This document shows, one piece after another, positions 54,612 through 64,000 of a stretch of DNA of 64,000 nucleotides. The notes under the pieces were generated by a model. It did not search any database. It worked only from the letters and a program-made list of their open reading frames with translations, and was not told where the DNA came from. The position numbers and the translations under genes were made by a program. This DNA is from Bdellovibrio bacteriovorus (GTDB lineage Bacteria > Bdellovibrionota > Bdellovibrionia > Bdellovibrionales > Bdellovibrionaceae). The first letter of the stretch is position 1; the number at the start of each line of letters is the position of its first letter. The stretch spans positions 1 through 64,000 of the forward strand of contig NZ_CP102930.1 in assembly GCF_025558485.1 (NCBI RefSeq), given 5' to 3'.

Positions 54612-55374
54612 ATGAAAGAAGTCACGTTTAAAAAAGAAAACAAATGGATATATCGCTTTGGCATTCGATGCCGCTTATCAAGGTGCCAGCGGTGGCGAGC
54701 CCCGTCAGAAAGAAGATCCAAATTCCCGCAGCACGGACGTCAGCTTTGCTGTGGACTATCTACAATCCCTGCCTTATGTGGATGCTGACAACATCGCAGG
54801 CCTGGGCGTTTGCGCTGGTGGTGGTTACACCCTCGAAGCTGCAAAAAGAGACCACCGAATCAAAGCGGTCGTCACAATCAGCGGCGCCGACTACGGAGCC
54901 GTCCTAAGAAGAGGCTGGGAAGGCCACGGAGATCCAACCTCTGCCACGGGCCTGCTAAATGCCGTCGCCCAATCCAGAAAAGCAGAAGCCATGGGAACAA
55001 AACCCGCTATGGCCCAATACATTCCGGAAAAATTGGAGGACATTGTTCTGGCGGAACTGAAGGAAGGACACGAGTACTACAAAACCCCGCGCTGCATGCA
55101 TCCAAACTCACAAGGCAACATGACCTTCTCAAGTCTGGCAAACATCGTGGCATTCGACACCACAGCAAATCTGTCCGCACTACTGATGCAACCAACACTC
55201 ATGATCGCAGGAAGCAAAGCCGGCACTCTGTGGATCTCAAAAGAATGGAACAACCTAATCAAAGGCAAAAAACAGCTAGTACAAATCGAAGGCGCCAGCC
55301 ACTTCGACCTCTACGACAGAAAAGCCGAAGAAGTAACAAAAGCAATCATTCCTTTTTTAAAAGAATATCTATAA
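54612..55374 (+). pseudogene. Broken alpha/beta hydrolase
   Basis: A good ribosome site (AAGGAG) and ATG at 54612 start MKEVTFKKENKW, as in full-length dienelactone-hydrolase-type proteins, but the frame is lost at about 54650. The remaining homology runs in another frame from IALAFDAAYQG (about 54655) to 55374. It retains the nucleophile-elbow segment GVCAGGGYTLEA with Cys at the nucleophile position and a late His in GASHFDLYD. About 60 N-terminal residues are missing. A start inside (54658) is possible but lacks a ribosome site. Confidence 0.78.
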
Positions 55375-55432
55375 CCCACTAACCGATCCTTCACCGCCCA
55401 CGGTACGAGGGATCGAACCTTATGCCCGCGGG

Positions 55433-55455
55433 AAAAAGCGCCAGTGGCGCTTTTT
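55433..55455. terminator. Bidirectional terminator
   Basis: AAAAAGCGCC, loop AGT, GGCGCTTTTT: a symmetrical 10-bp stem with T and A runs. It sits between the plus-strand hydrolase remnant and the minus-strand tRNA-Ala and can end both transcripts. Confidence 0.85.
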
Positions 55456-55470
55456 CGTGCGGAGCAAGGA

Positions 55471-55513
55471 GGAGCCGCCCCGCGAAGGCGGGTCGGCTCC
55501 CGACGTCGTCGGG
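55471..55513. repeat. Two adjacent strong hairpins beside tRNA-Ala
   Basis: GGAGCCG-C-CCCGC (55471-55483) pairs with GCGGG-T-CGGCTCC (55488-55500), 12 bp with one mismatch, and CCCGAC (55499-55504) pairs with GTCGGG (55508-55513). The two stems overlap by two bases. It lies in the tRNA-Ala 3' spacer. Confidence 0.7.
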
Positions 55514-55586
55514 CTCGCATCCCGATCCAAGGAAAACCACCCACGAAGCCAAAATACAAACAATTACAAAAAGGAAAAAGAGAAGT

Positions 55587-55662
55587 TGGTGGAGCTGATC
55601 GGGATCGAACCGACGACCTCAACACTGCCAGCGTTGCGCTCTCCCAGCTGAGCTACAGCCCC
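55587..55662 (-). tRNA. tRNA-Ala (anticodon GGC)
   Basis: The 76-base minus-strand sequence folds into a full cloverleaf: acceptor GGGGCTG/CAGCTCC with the G3-U70 pair that marks alanine tRNAs, D-arm GCTC/GAGC, anticodon loop CTGGCAG (anticodon GGC), T-arm with GGTTCGATCC, and encoded CCA at the 3' end. It reads Ala codons GCC and GCU. The 11-base GGGATCGAACC of its T-arm recurs at 55409-55419. Confidence 0.98.
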
Positions 55663-55703
55663 ACATAGTGACAAGATCCAATAATAGCCCTAAAATCTTT
55701 TAA

Positions 55704-56183
55704 ATGAAAAGCCAAAAGTTACTCTTTGTCTGCTTAGGAAATATCTGTCGCTCCCCTACTGCGGAAGCCGTGGCGGCACATCTTATTCGCCAGAAAGATC
55801 TGCCTTGGGTGGCTGACTCAGCCGGAACCTCCGGCGCGCATGACGGGGAATCTTCCGATCCGCGCAGTATTCTGCATGCCCGTCGTCGCGGCTATGACCT
55901 GACCAGCGTTTCCCGGCAAATTCGGGAGTCCGACTTTTATGACTTTGACTGGATTCTGGCGATGGACTCTTCCAATTTGGATTTCATGAAACGCATCTGC
56001 CCGGACCCGGCTCTGCTTTCAAAATTATCCCTGATTACAGAGTATTGCTCTGAAAGAAAACACAAAGGCGTTCCGGACCCTTATTATGGCGGGTCCGACG
56101 GCTTTGATGAAGTGATTGATATTCTGGAAGACGCGATCGAGGGTTTGTTTGAACGACTCCTCGACCGCAGCGATAAGATCTAG
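55704..56183 (+). CDS. Low-molecular-weight protein-tyrosine phosphatase
   Basis: A 159-residue LMW-PTP. The active-site loop is CLGNICRS (Cys10, Arg16) right at the N-terminus, and the general-acid Asp lies in PDPYYGG (about 123). Length is standard. It could dephosphorylate tyrosine kinases of polysaccharide export or act as arsenate reductase; the DPYYGG motif and lack of a resolving Cys pair favour the phosphatase. It ends overlapping kdsD by 4 bases. Confidence 0.94.
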   Translation: MKSQKLLFVCLGNICRSPTAEAVAAHLIRQKDLPWVADSAGTSGAHDGESSDPRSILHARRRGYDLTSVSRQIRESDFYDFDWILAMDSSNLDFMKRICPDPALLSKLSLITEYCSERKHKGVPDPYYGGSDGFDEVIDILEDAIEGLFERLLDRSDKI

Positions 56184-57160
56184 CGAACTTTGGCGCGCAA
56201 AAGATCCTGAATATGCAAAATCCCCACGGGCCTGCGCGGCTGTGCGGATTCTTTATCCAATACGAAGACCATTTGAATTTGGAACTGTTCCATCACAAAC
56301 AAGGCTTTTTCAGCCAGTTCATTGGCATCAATCGTTCGTGGATTTGTGGTCATTAGATCTTTGGCCACTCCCGTCAGTGGATCATTGGATTTTTCCAAAC
56401 GGCGACGAATATCCCCGTCCGTTATAACCCCAACCAGATCCCCTTTTTCGTCCACAATACCTGCAGCACCACGAACATCCTTATGAGTCATGATCGAGAA
56501 CACCTGACGAACCGGCGTATCCAACGTCACTGTTGGCAAAGCCTCCCCACCGTGCATCACATCGCGAACACGGGTTAGCAGACGATAACCCAGACTACCG
56601 CCCGGATGGAATTCAGCAAAGTCGTCAGAGCTGAAACCTTTTTCCGCCATCACAGCCATGGCAATGGCATCACCCATTGCCAGCGTCGCGGTACTGCTTG
56701 CCGTAGGGGCCAGTCCCAACGGACAAGCCTCTTCAGACACATGAACATTCAAAGTCACTTGGGCGGCTTTAGCCAAAGAGGACTCTGGTTTCCCGGTGAT
56801 TGCCACCAAAGGAATCCCTTTGCGATTCACAAAACGCAGGATGCCCGCAAATTCCGGCGACTCCCCCCCATAAGACAAGGCCATCACCAGATCATTATTT
56901 TCCACCAGCCCCAAATCCCCATGAGAACTTTCCGCCGGATGCAGAAACACCGCTGGTGTCCCTGTCGAAGAAAAAGTGCTGGCCAGTTTGCGTGCGATCT
57001 GTCCGGACTTACCCATCCCGGTCAGAACAATTTTTCCATCACAGGCTTTAATCATCTGCACCACTTTTTCAAAGTCGGCACCGATACGCTCTTTCAACGC
57101 CAGAATGGCCTGAGCTTCGACATCCAAAACTTTTAAAGCCTGCTGAATAACTTTAGACAT
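56180..57160 (-). CDS. kdsD: Arabinose-5-phosphate isomerase
   Basis: Interconverts ribulose 5-phosphate and arabinose 5-phosphate, the first step of Kdo synthesis. The 326 residues have a SIS domain (about 35-175; VLTGMGKSGQIARKLASTF and SSHGDLG) followed by two CBS domains (about 205-320). This architecture is the standard KdsD/KpsF form. It follows pyrG by 13 bases; kdsB lies two genes upstream and kdsC in another operon, so only kdsA is missing from the window. Confidence 0.94.
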   Translation of the reverse strand: MSKVIQQALKVLDVEAQAILALKERIGADFEKVVQMIKACDGKIVLTGMGKSGQIARKLASTFSSTGTPAVFLHPAESSHGDLGLVENNDLVMALSYGGESPEFAGILRFVNRKGIPLVAITGKPESSLAKAAQVTLNVHVSEEACPLGLAPTASSTATLAMGDAIAMAVMAEKGFSSDDFAEFHPGGSLGYRLLTRVRDVMHGGEALPTVTLDTPVRQVFSIMTHKDVRGAAGIVDEKGDLVGVITDGDIRRRLEKSNDPLTGVAKDLMTTNPRTIDANELAEKALFVMEQFQIQMVFVLDKESAQPRRPVGILHIQDLLRAKVR

Positions 57161-57173
57161 AGAAAAACCTTTC

Positions 57174-59574
<2,401 letters not shown>

Positions 59575-59578
<4 letters not shown>

Positions 59579-60150
59579 TCTTTTACCCAGTTTTCGTAAA
59601 TATATTCTTCAACCGCATCCTGGCCTTCTTTTTTCAAAGAAGAGACCGGGAATACCGCACTCAGGCCCGAAGTCTTTTTGATTTTTGCTGTCGCCTGCAA
59701 CATCTGACTGCGGGACATCTTATCAGCCTTGGTCAACACGACAGCCAAAGGGAAGCCACGCCTTTCCGAAAACTCTTTCAGCAGTTCTTCATCCTGTGTC
59801 CATGCCCGGCGAATATCCATCACCAGCACCAGACCGCGCAGGTTTTCACGGTTCATCAGATAAGTTTCAATCATGCGATGCCATTCACGCATTTCATCAC
59901 CGGAACGCGCGGCAAATCCATACCCCGGCATATCCACCAGAACATAGGACTGATCCAAATCAAAGAAATTCAGCAAACGTGTTTTACCCGGCGTGGAGCT
60001 GACTTTGGCGATTTTATTTTTGGTCAGAGCATTGATGAAAGACGATTTTCCGGCATTGGAGCGACCAGCGATGGCTACTTCTGCTTTTCGGTGAACAGGG
60101 AAATCTTTTTCCAGAACGGCGCTTTTGATAAATTGAATCGTCTTTGGCAT
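59575..60150 (-). CDS. engB: Ribosome-biogenesis GTPase EngB/YsxC
   Basis: Small TRAFAC GTPase needed for 50S assembly. About 191 residues from the ATG at 60150 (MPKTIQF): G1 GRSNAGKSSFINALT (about 28-42), G3 DMPGYGFA (about 73-80), G4 TKADK (about 142-146) and G5 SSLKK. A TTG 15 bases further upstream is an alternative start, with GGGAG close to it. First gene of the engB-kdsB-pyrG-kdsD operon. Confidence 0.95.
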
Positions 60151-60335
60151 AGCTAAGACTATCAAAGCTCCCCCCTTTTCTCAATTCTCGGAATCAAGTC
60201 CCCTGCCCGATAATCTGGTGAGTCGAAAAACCCCGAGCCCCGCTTATATTTGAGCCCAGCCCGGCCAGAGACTTGAAAAGGCCCAAAGCATCAAACCCGG
60301 CACTCATGCTGGACATTTTTTAAGCAGGAGACCCC

Positions 60336-61565
60336 ATGTCACAAGCCTTTTTGAAAACGATGGATGAAAACGGAAAAACACTCAGTCTTCAGGATTTTTC
60401 CACCTTGGGTAAGGATTCCAACTGCCAATTCCCGCTTTCGGGAATCGACATTGCCGACCGCCACGCCCGTATCGAAAAGAAAGATCAATCCTATCTGATT
60501 CGCGATCTGCGTTCCGCCGCCGGCACCTTCGTCAATGATGCCCGCGTGATGGAAGCCTACCTGAACGATGGCGATGTGATTCGCATCGGTGATCAGGAGT
60601 TTCTATTCCTGACACAGGAACAAACCAACAGACCTTTCCCCGTCACCAGCCGCAATGAAGTCTGGAATGAGGAACTACAAGCCCTGTCGAATGTTTCCCA
60701 AACCGCATTCCCGGTGCTGATTCTTGGGCCGTCGGGCACGGGTAAAGATGTCATTGCCCATGCCCTGCACGAAGAAAGCTCTCGCTGTAAAGGCCCCTTT
60801 GTCAGCGTCAATTGCAGCGCCCTCAGCGAAACCCTGATCGAAAGTGAATTGTTTGGCCATATCAAAGGCAGCTTTACCGGAGCCATCAGTGACCGTAAAG
60901 GGGCTTTTGAAGCGGCCCGTGCCGGGACTTTATTTCTGGATGAAATCGGGGATCTTTCCTATGGATTGCAGGCCAAATTGCTAAGAGCTTTGGAAAATAA
61001 TGAAATTCGTCCTGTGGGGGCTGACCGCAACGTGCGCACCGATGTGCGTATCATCGCCGCCACTCACCAGAATCTGGCACAAAAAATCCGCGAGGGCCTG
61101 TTCCGCGCCGACTTGTACTTCCGTCTGAATGTCGTCACCATCGCCCCACCGGCCTTGTCTTTGCGCATGGAGGATTTTGAAGAACTGCTTTATTCTTTTG
61201 CCAAAAAGATGCGCGTGCGCTTTTCTCACGGCGCCATCGTCCGTTTGAAAAAACATCCGTGGCCGGGGAATATCCGTGAACTTAAAAATCTGGTCAGCCG
61301 CACGGCAGCCCTTTATCCACGCACACACATCACGGAAAACCACATTGAAAAACTTCTGGATAAAACACTTTTGGAAAAATCCGAGGAACGCGTCACCAAT
61401 GACATCCCCGTGATCAAAGAGATTGAAAAGCAGATGATCTTAAAACGTCTGGAGGCCAATCGCGGCAACCAGCGACGAACAGCCCAGGATCTGGGGATGC
61501 CGAAAAGCACTCTGCATGACCGCTTGAAATATTACAATATCGATCTGGCCAATTTTAAGGTTTAA
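60336..61565 (+). CDS. FHA-domain sigma-54 activator
   Basis: A 409-residue enhancer-binding protein. FHA phosphopeptide domain (about 20-85; DRHARIEKKDQSYLIRDLRS), AAA+ domain (about 110-335) with Walker A GPSGTGKD, the sigma-54-contact loop ESELFGHIKGSFTGA (about 169-183; GSFTGA variant of GAFTGA), Walker B LFLDEIGDL, and a Fis-type HTH (about 370-405). There is no receiver domain; control is probably by Ser/Thr phosphorylation read by the FHA. It ends 11 bases inside the convergent FliL-like gene. rpoN lies at 23.6 kb. Confidence 0.95.
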   Translation: MSQAFLKTMDENGKTLSLQDFSTLGKDSNCQFPLSGIDIADRHARIEKKDQSYLIRDLRSAAGTFVNDARVMEAYLNDGDVIRIGDQEFLFLTQEQTNRPFPVTSRNEVWNEELQALSNVSQTAFPVLILGPSGTGKDVIAHALHEESSRCKGPFVSVNCSALSETLIESELFGHIKGSFTGAISDRKGAFEAARAGTLFLDEIGDLSYGLQAKLLRALENNEIRPVGADRNVRTDVRIIAATHQNLAQKIREGLFRADLYFRLNVVTIAPPALSLRMEDFEELLYSFAKKMRVRFSHGAIVRLKKHPWPGNIRELKNLVSRTAALYPRTHITENHIEKLLDKTLLEKSEERVTNDIPVIKEIEKQMILKRLEANRGNQRRTAQDLGMPKSTLHDRLKYYNIDLANFKV

Positions 61566-62538
61566 CGATCGCGGTTTTGATGAAGATACGACGAACGTAC
61601 CCCTTCGTCAGAACCTTGTTAACCTCTTTACGCAGACGATCGCAAAGCGCCTGCTTCCCTTCAGCTGAGGATACCTGATCGAATGTCATCTCTTCGATCG
61701 TCCTTAGGAACAAATCCTCCACTTCCGCTTCGCGGTCTTTGATTTCCACAACGACATCAGAGGCCGCGCCTTCCACATAGAACTCGAATGCGCCCATAGG
61801 ATTGGAGCCAGCCTCTCCCGAGCGACGCAGATTCACCACCATGCGTTTCATCAGGAAAATATTCTGGGCGGCCCGCGTGGAGTCGTAAAAAGGTTCTGTT
61901 TCAGTCTTGGGATCATATTGGTATTTTTGCGATGACCAGTCTGCCAAAGAACGCACAAACAGATCTTCACTGTGCGGAAGTAAACCCTTGGTGCCGACCC
62001 GGTACAGAACAAAGCCTGCGGCCCCCGTCGCGACAATCAGAACCACAAACATCAGCTTTTTTACCAGTGAGTAACTTTTGAAAGCCGCAGTCCCCGCACC
62101 CAGATTTTTTTTCAGCCCGACCATCAGCGACTTTAACCACGCCACAGTCAGTGGTCCGGCGTTAACCACACGATGGCGCGCCTGTTCTTTAAACTTTCTG
62201 AAACTTAAGCGCATCACTGTGCGCTTCATTTTTATTTTATAGGAAATTCGGGGAAGAAACGGAAACGCTTTTAAAAGCTTCGCGCGCACCCCTGTGGCGG
62301 TCTGCCATAACTTTTCCTCTTCAGCCAGAGTGTATTCCAGCTCAAGGCCTTCTTCGTAGATTTCACCGGCACCTTCCACATCAGGGCCAATTTCCCCTAG
62401 CGACTGGGCAAATTCAGGATCTTCTTCCGCCAGCACCGAGTCCAAGGACTCCAAAGACATCAGGTCTTCGCCTTCCGCTTCCGGGGCTCCGTCCTTGATC
62501 TCTTCCTCTACTTTGGTCGTGTTTTCCTGCTCAGCCAA
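61555..62538 (-). CDS. FliL-like membrane protein with long acidic N-terminus
   Basis: About 327 residues. An acidic N-terminal region (1-80), a basic cytoplasmic part (about 85-155), one transmembrane helix (about 163-182; LMFVVLIVATGAAGFVLYRV), and a C-terminal periplasmic FliL-like domain with LMKRMVVNLR, the NPMGAFEFYVEG strand and LFLRTIEEMTFDQV-to-KTAIVKP end. FliL supports flagellar stators. The start is taken as TTG at 62538 behind GGGGGA, because the longer frame reaches into the divergent gene's promoter. Typical FliL proteins are about 150-180 residues; the extension is unusual. Confidence 0.72.
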   Translation of the reverse strand: MAEQENTTKVEEEIKDGAPEAEGEDLMSLESLDSVLAEEDPEFAQSLGEIGPDVEGAGEIYEEGLELEYTLAEEEKLWQTATGVRAKLLKAFPFLPRISYKIKMKRTVMRLSFRKFKEQARHRVVNAGPLTVAWLKSLMVGLKKNLGAGTAAFKSYSLVKKLMFVVLIVATGAAGFVLYRVGTKGLLPHSEDLFVRSLADWSSQKYQYDPKTETEPFYDSTRAAQNIFLMKRMVVNLRRSGEAGSNPMGAFEFYVEGAASDVVVEIKDREAEVEDLFLRTIEEMTFDQVSSAEGKQALCDRLRKEVNKVLTKGYVRRIFIKTAIVKP

Positions 62539-62641
62539 ATGCAATCCCCCAAGACGATTGTAAGGAAGGAACCAAATACGCCGCAAGAACAATTTATAAA
62601 CAGAAGTCCATCGGCTAGCATTAAAGGGTAGGAGCTTTTCA

Positions 62642-63280
62642 ATGAAAGTATTGATTTCGCTATTTGTGGCCTCAATGGCCTTGTCCGGCTGTGCAAATTT
62701 CCACCGTTCCACCGAAAGTGGATATGCCGGCAGTCCACAGGACATCCGTTACAGTGACGACGCCGATCGTGGCACCTATGACCGCCAGACACGTCAAACG
62801 GCTTACGAACTGGGAAAAAATCCCACCAACCTTAGCGGCAAAGACTTGCAGGAAATCCGCGACCGTCAGCAGGTTCGTCAGCTGGAACGCAGCCTGTCCT
62901 CGCGCAAAGAACGCGAACAGTATTCCAAGATTCTGCCCTGGCTGAAAAATGATGCAGAAAAAATTGATTTCCTGTCCGTGCCGTCCATCGAAGGCCGTCA
63001 GCAATGGATCAATCGCAATAATGTCTGGAGTCGCGCCCAAGCCCCGCAAGAGGAAATGAAGGGGCTGATCGAAACACAGGATATCGCCGTGGGAATGCCT
63101 CAGGATTATGTTAAACGCTCTTGGGGTGATCCGATGAGTGTGGAGGTTTCCGGCAACCCAATCTATAAGAACGAACGCTGGAAATATCAGAAGTTTGTTT
63201 CCGCCCCCGAAGGCTATCGCAAAGAAACGCGATATGTTTACTTCGAAGGCGGCCGTGTCGTGGGTTGGGAAACGGAATAG
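62642..63280 (+). CDS. Putative lipoprotein with a SmpA/BamE-like C-terminus
   Basis: A 212-residue lipoprotein: lipobox LSGC (Cys 17). The middle is charged and helical (about 50-110). The C-terminal part DIAVGMPQDYVKRSWGDPMSV...YEGGRVVGWE resembles the SmpA/OmlA/BamE fold (GMxxxxVxxxWGxP, then beta strands). A ribosome site (GGAG) lies 10 bases before the ATG. It could be an envelope-assembly factor, but the family match is only by pattern. Divergent from the FliL-like gene. Confidence 0.75.
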   Translation: MKVLISLFVASMALSGCANFHRSTESGYAGSPQDIRYSDDADRGTYDRQTRQTAYELGKNPTNLSGKDLQEIRDRQQVRQLERSLSSRKEREQYSKILPWLKNDAEKIDFLSVPSIEGRQQWINRNNVWSRAQAPQEEMKGLIETQDIAVGMPQDYVKRSWGDPMSVEVSGNPIYKNERWKYQKFVSAPEGYRKETRYVYFEGGRVVGWETE

Positions 63281-63305
63281 CCTCCCTTACCGCAAAGGGC
63301 CCACC

Positions 63306-64000
63306 TTAGTGGGCCTCGTCCCAGTTGTCCCCGATTGCATAGTTCACTTTTAATGGCACTTTCAACTTCACTACATTTTCCATGATCGACACTAATTGTG
63401 GCGTGTGCTTTTTCAGGCTTTCCTCAAAATCCTCAAAGATCAATTCATCGTGCACCTGCAACAGCATACGCACCGGAACCTGCTCAAAGACCTCAATCAT
63501 GGCCTTTTTAACCAGATCACTGGCCGTTCCCTGAATCGGCGCATTGATGGCTGCACGCTCTCCGAACTTTTTCATGGCCATATTCTTGGAATTAAGTTCG
63601 TCAATGTAACGGCGACGCCCAAACAGTGTTTCAACATAGCCCTTTTCATGGGCTGCTTTCACTGTACCATCAATGTATTCGCGCACATTTTTGAAACGAC
63701 TGAAGTAGCGTTCGATGATGTCTTTGGCCTCGGTTCGGGAAATCCCCAGATTTTCTGCCAGACCGAAAGCCCCCTGCCCGTAAGCAATACCGAAGTTCAC
63801 GGCCTTGGCCGAACGACGATGTTCTGATGTCACTTCCTTCAAGGGCACTCCAAAGACTTCCGCCGCCGTCGCCGCGTGAATGTCCAAATCATCCGCAAAG
63901 GCTTTGCACAAATTCGGGTCTTCAGAAATATGTGCCAGAATACGCAATTCAATCTGGGAATAATCGACAGAAAGAAGTTTCATGCGCGGAGCTGCAATAA
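63306..64000 (-). CDS. polA: DNA polymerase I, C-terminal part (runs off the window)
   Basis: The polymerase palm and fingers of DNA polymerase I. Motif A is LLSVDYSQIELRILAH, motif B region RRSAKAVNFGIAYG, and motif C LLQVHDELIFE with the second catalytic Asp. The reading frame continues without a break to base 64000, so the gene extends beyond the right edge and only its last 231 codons are visible. A GGCCCAC/GTGGGCC hairpin overlaps the stop codon (63298-63315) but lacks a T tract. Confidence 0.95.
   Translation of the reverse strand, partial: IAAPRMKLLSVDYSQIELRILAHISEDPNLCKAFADDLDIHAATAAEVFGVPLKEVTSEHRRSAKAVNFGIAYGQGAFGLAENLGISRTEAKDIIERYFSRFKNVREYIDGTVKAAHEKGYVETLFGRRRYIDELNSKNMAMKKFGERAAINAPIQGTASDLVKKAMIEVFEQVPVRMLLQVHDELIFEDFEESLKKHTPQLVSIMENVVKLKVPLKVNYAIGDNWDEAH

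Noticed and set aside
55402-55432. Second tRNA gene suggested by a T-arm-like sequence
   Set aside because: Only an 11-base match to the T-arm; no acceptor, D or anticodon arms can be formed.
55311-55625. Minus-strand frame spanning the tRNA-Ala 3' half
   Set aside because: It translates tRNA and hairpin sequence and crosses a terminator; not a gene.
63298-63315. Terminator at the polA/lipoprotein junction
   Set aside because: A 7-bp hairpin exists but overlaps the polA stop codon and has no T tract on either strand.

Overview
The window reads as chromosome of a predatory deltaproteobacterium-type cell, most likely Bdellovibrio bacteriovorus or a close relative. The reasons are a Myxococcus-like gliding machinery (Agl motor plus Glt proteins) in one run, a type IV pilus pilMNOPQ operon with prepilin peptidase, a DacB-type peptidoglycan peptidase of the kind used in prey rounding, many lipoproteins without known domains, and FHA/sigma-54 regulation. 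From memory, the gene order matches the HD100 interval around Bd0816 (dacB) to the pil genes, read in the opposite direction; this is recollection, not a search.

Layout. 1-0.5 kb: no supported gene. 0.5-6.05 kb (minus): pilMNOPQ plus a lipoprotein. 6.2-15.2 kb (minus): a tightly overlapping run pyrB-carA-unknown-carB-PhnD-like binding protein-ABC ATPase-ABC-2 permease-pilD. 15.3-19.3 kb (minus): lepA followed by three different signal peptidase I genes. 19.4-23.5 kb (minus): metK with a structured leader, an orphan membrane domain, hpf, a small secreted protein, apt and an MTA/SAH-type nucleosidase. 23.6-26.8 kb (minus): an LptC-LptA-like fusion gene, lptB and rpoN. 27-38.8 kb (minus): kdsC followed by a ten-gene gliding-motility run (GltA-G-like proteins, then a TolQ/ExbB and two ExbD-like motor proteins). 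39.4-41.7 kb (plus): a polar amino-acid ABC importer. 41.7-46.1 kb (minus): an unusual four-gene operon of DUF4956 membrane protein, HlyD-like adaptor fused to a probable beta-propeller, TolC-like protein and VTC polyphosphate-polymerase-type domain. 46.3-52.1 kb (plus): a Cys-rich secreted peptide, dacB, a propeller-cytochrome c-SH3 fusion, a coiled-coil lipoprotein and a phospholipase-A2-like lipoprotein. 52-55.4 kb: a metallo-beta-lactamase-fold hydrolase with a perfect 69-bp in-frame duplication and two adjacent decayed genes (AraC regulator, alpha/beta hydrolase). 55.6-60.2 kb: tRNA-Ala(GGC), a low-molecular-weight phosphatase, and kdsD, pyrG, kdsB, engB. 60.3-64 kb: an FHA sigma-54 activator, a FliL-like membrane protein, a lipoprotein and the 3' part of polA.

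How they fit together. Envelope work dominates: pili (pil), gliding (agl/glt), lipopolysaccharide sugar activation (kdsB, kdsC, kdsD) and transport (lptB, LptC-A), protein export (three lepB), and peptidoglycan remodelling (dacB). Nucleotide supply (pyrB, carA, carB, pyrG, apt) is embedded in the same operons; CTP from PyrG is the co-substrate of KdsB. metK, the nucleosidase and apt form a methyl-cycle/adenine-salvage neighbourhood. hpf and its upstream neighbour carry near-identical upstream motifs with a flagellar-sigma-like -10, which suggests attack-phase co-expression.

The best candidates for something undescribed are the VTC/DUF4956/HlyD-propeller/TolC operon, the structured metK leader, the cloverleaf-like element between rpoN and apt, and the paired FliA-like promoters.
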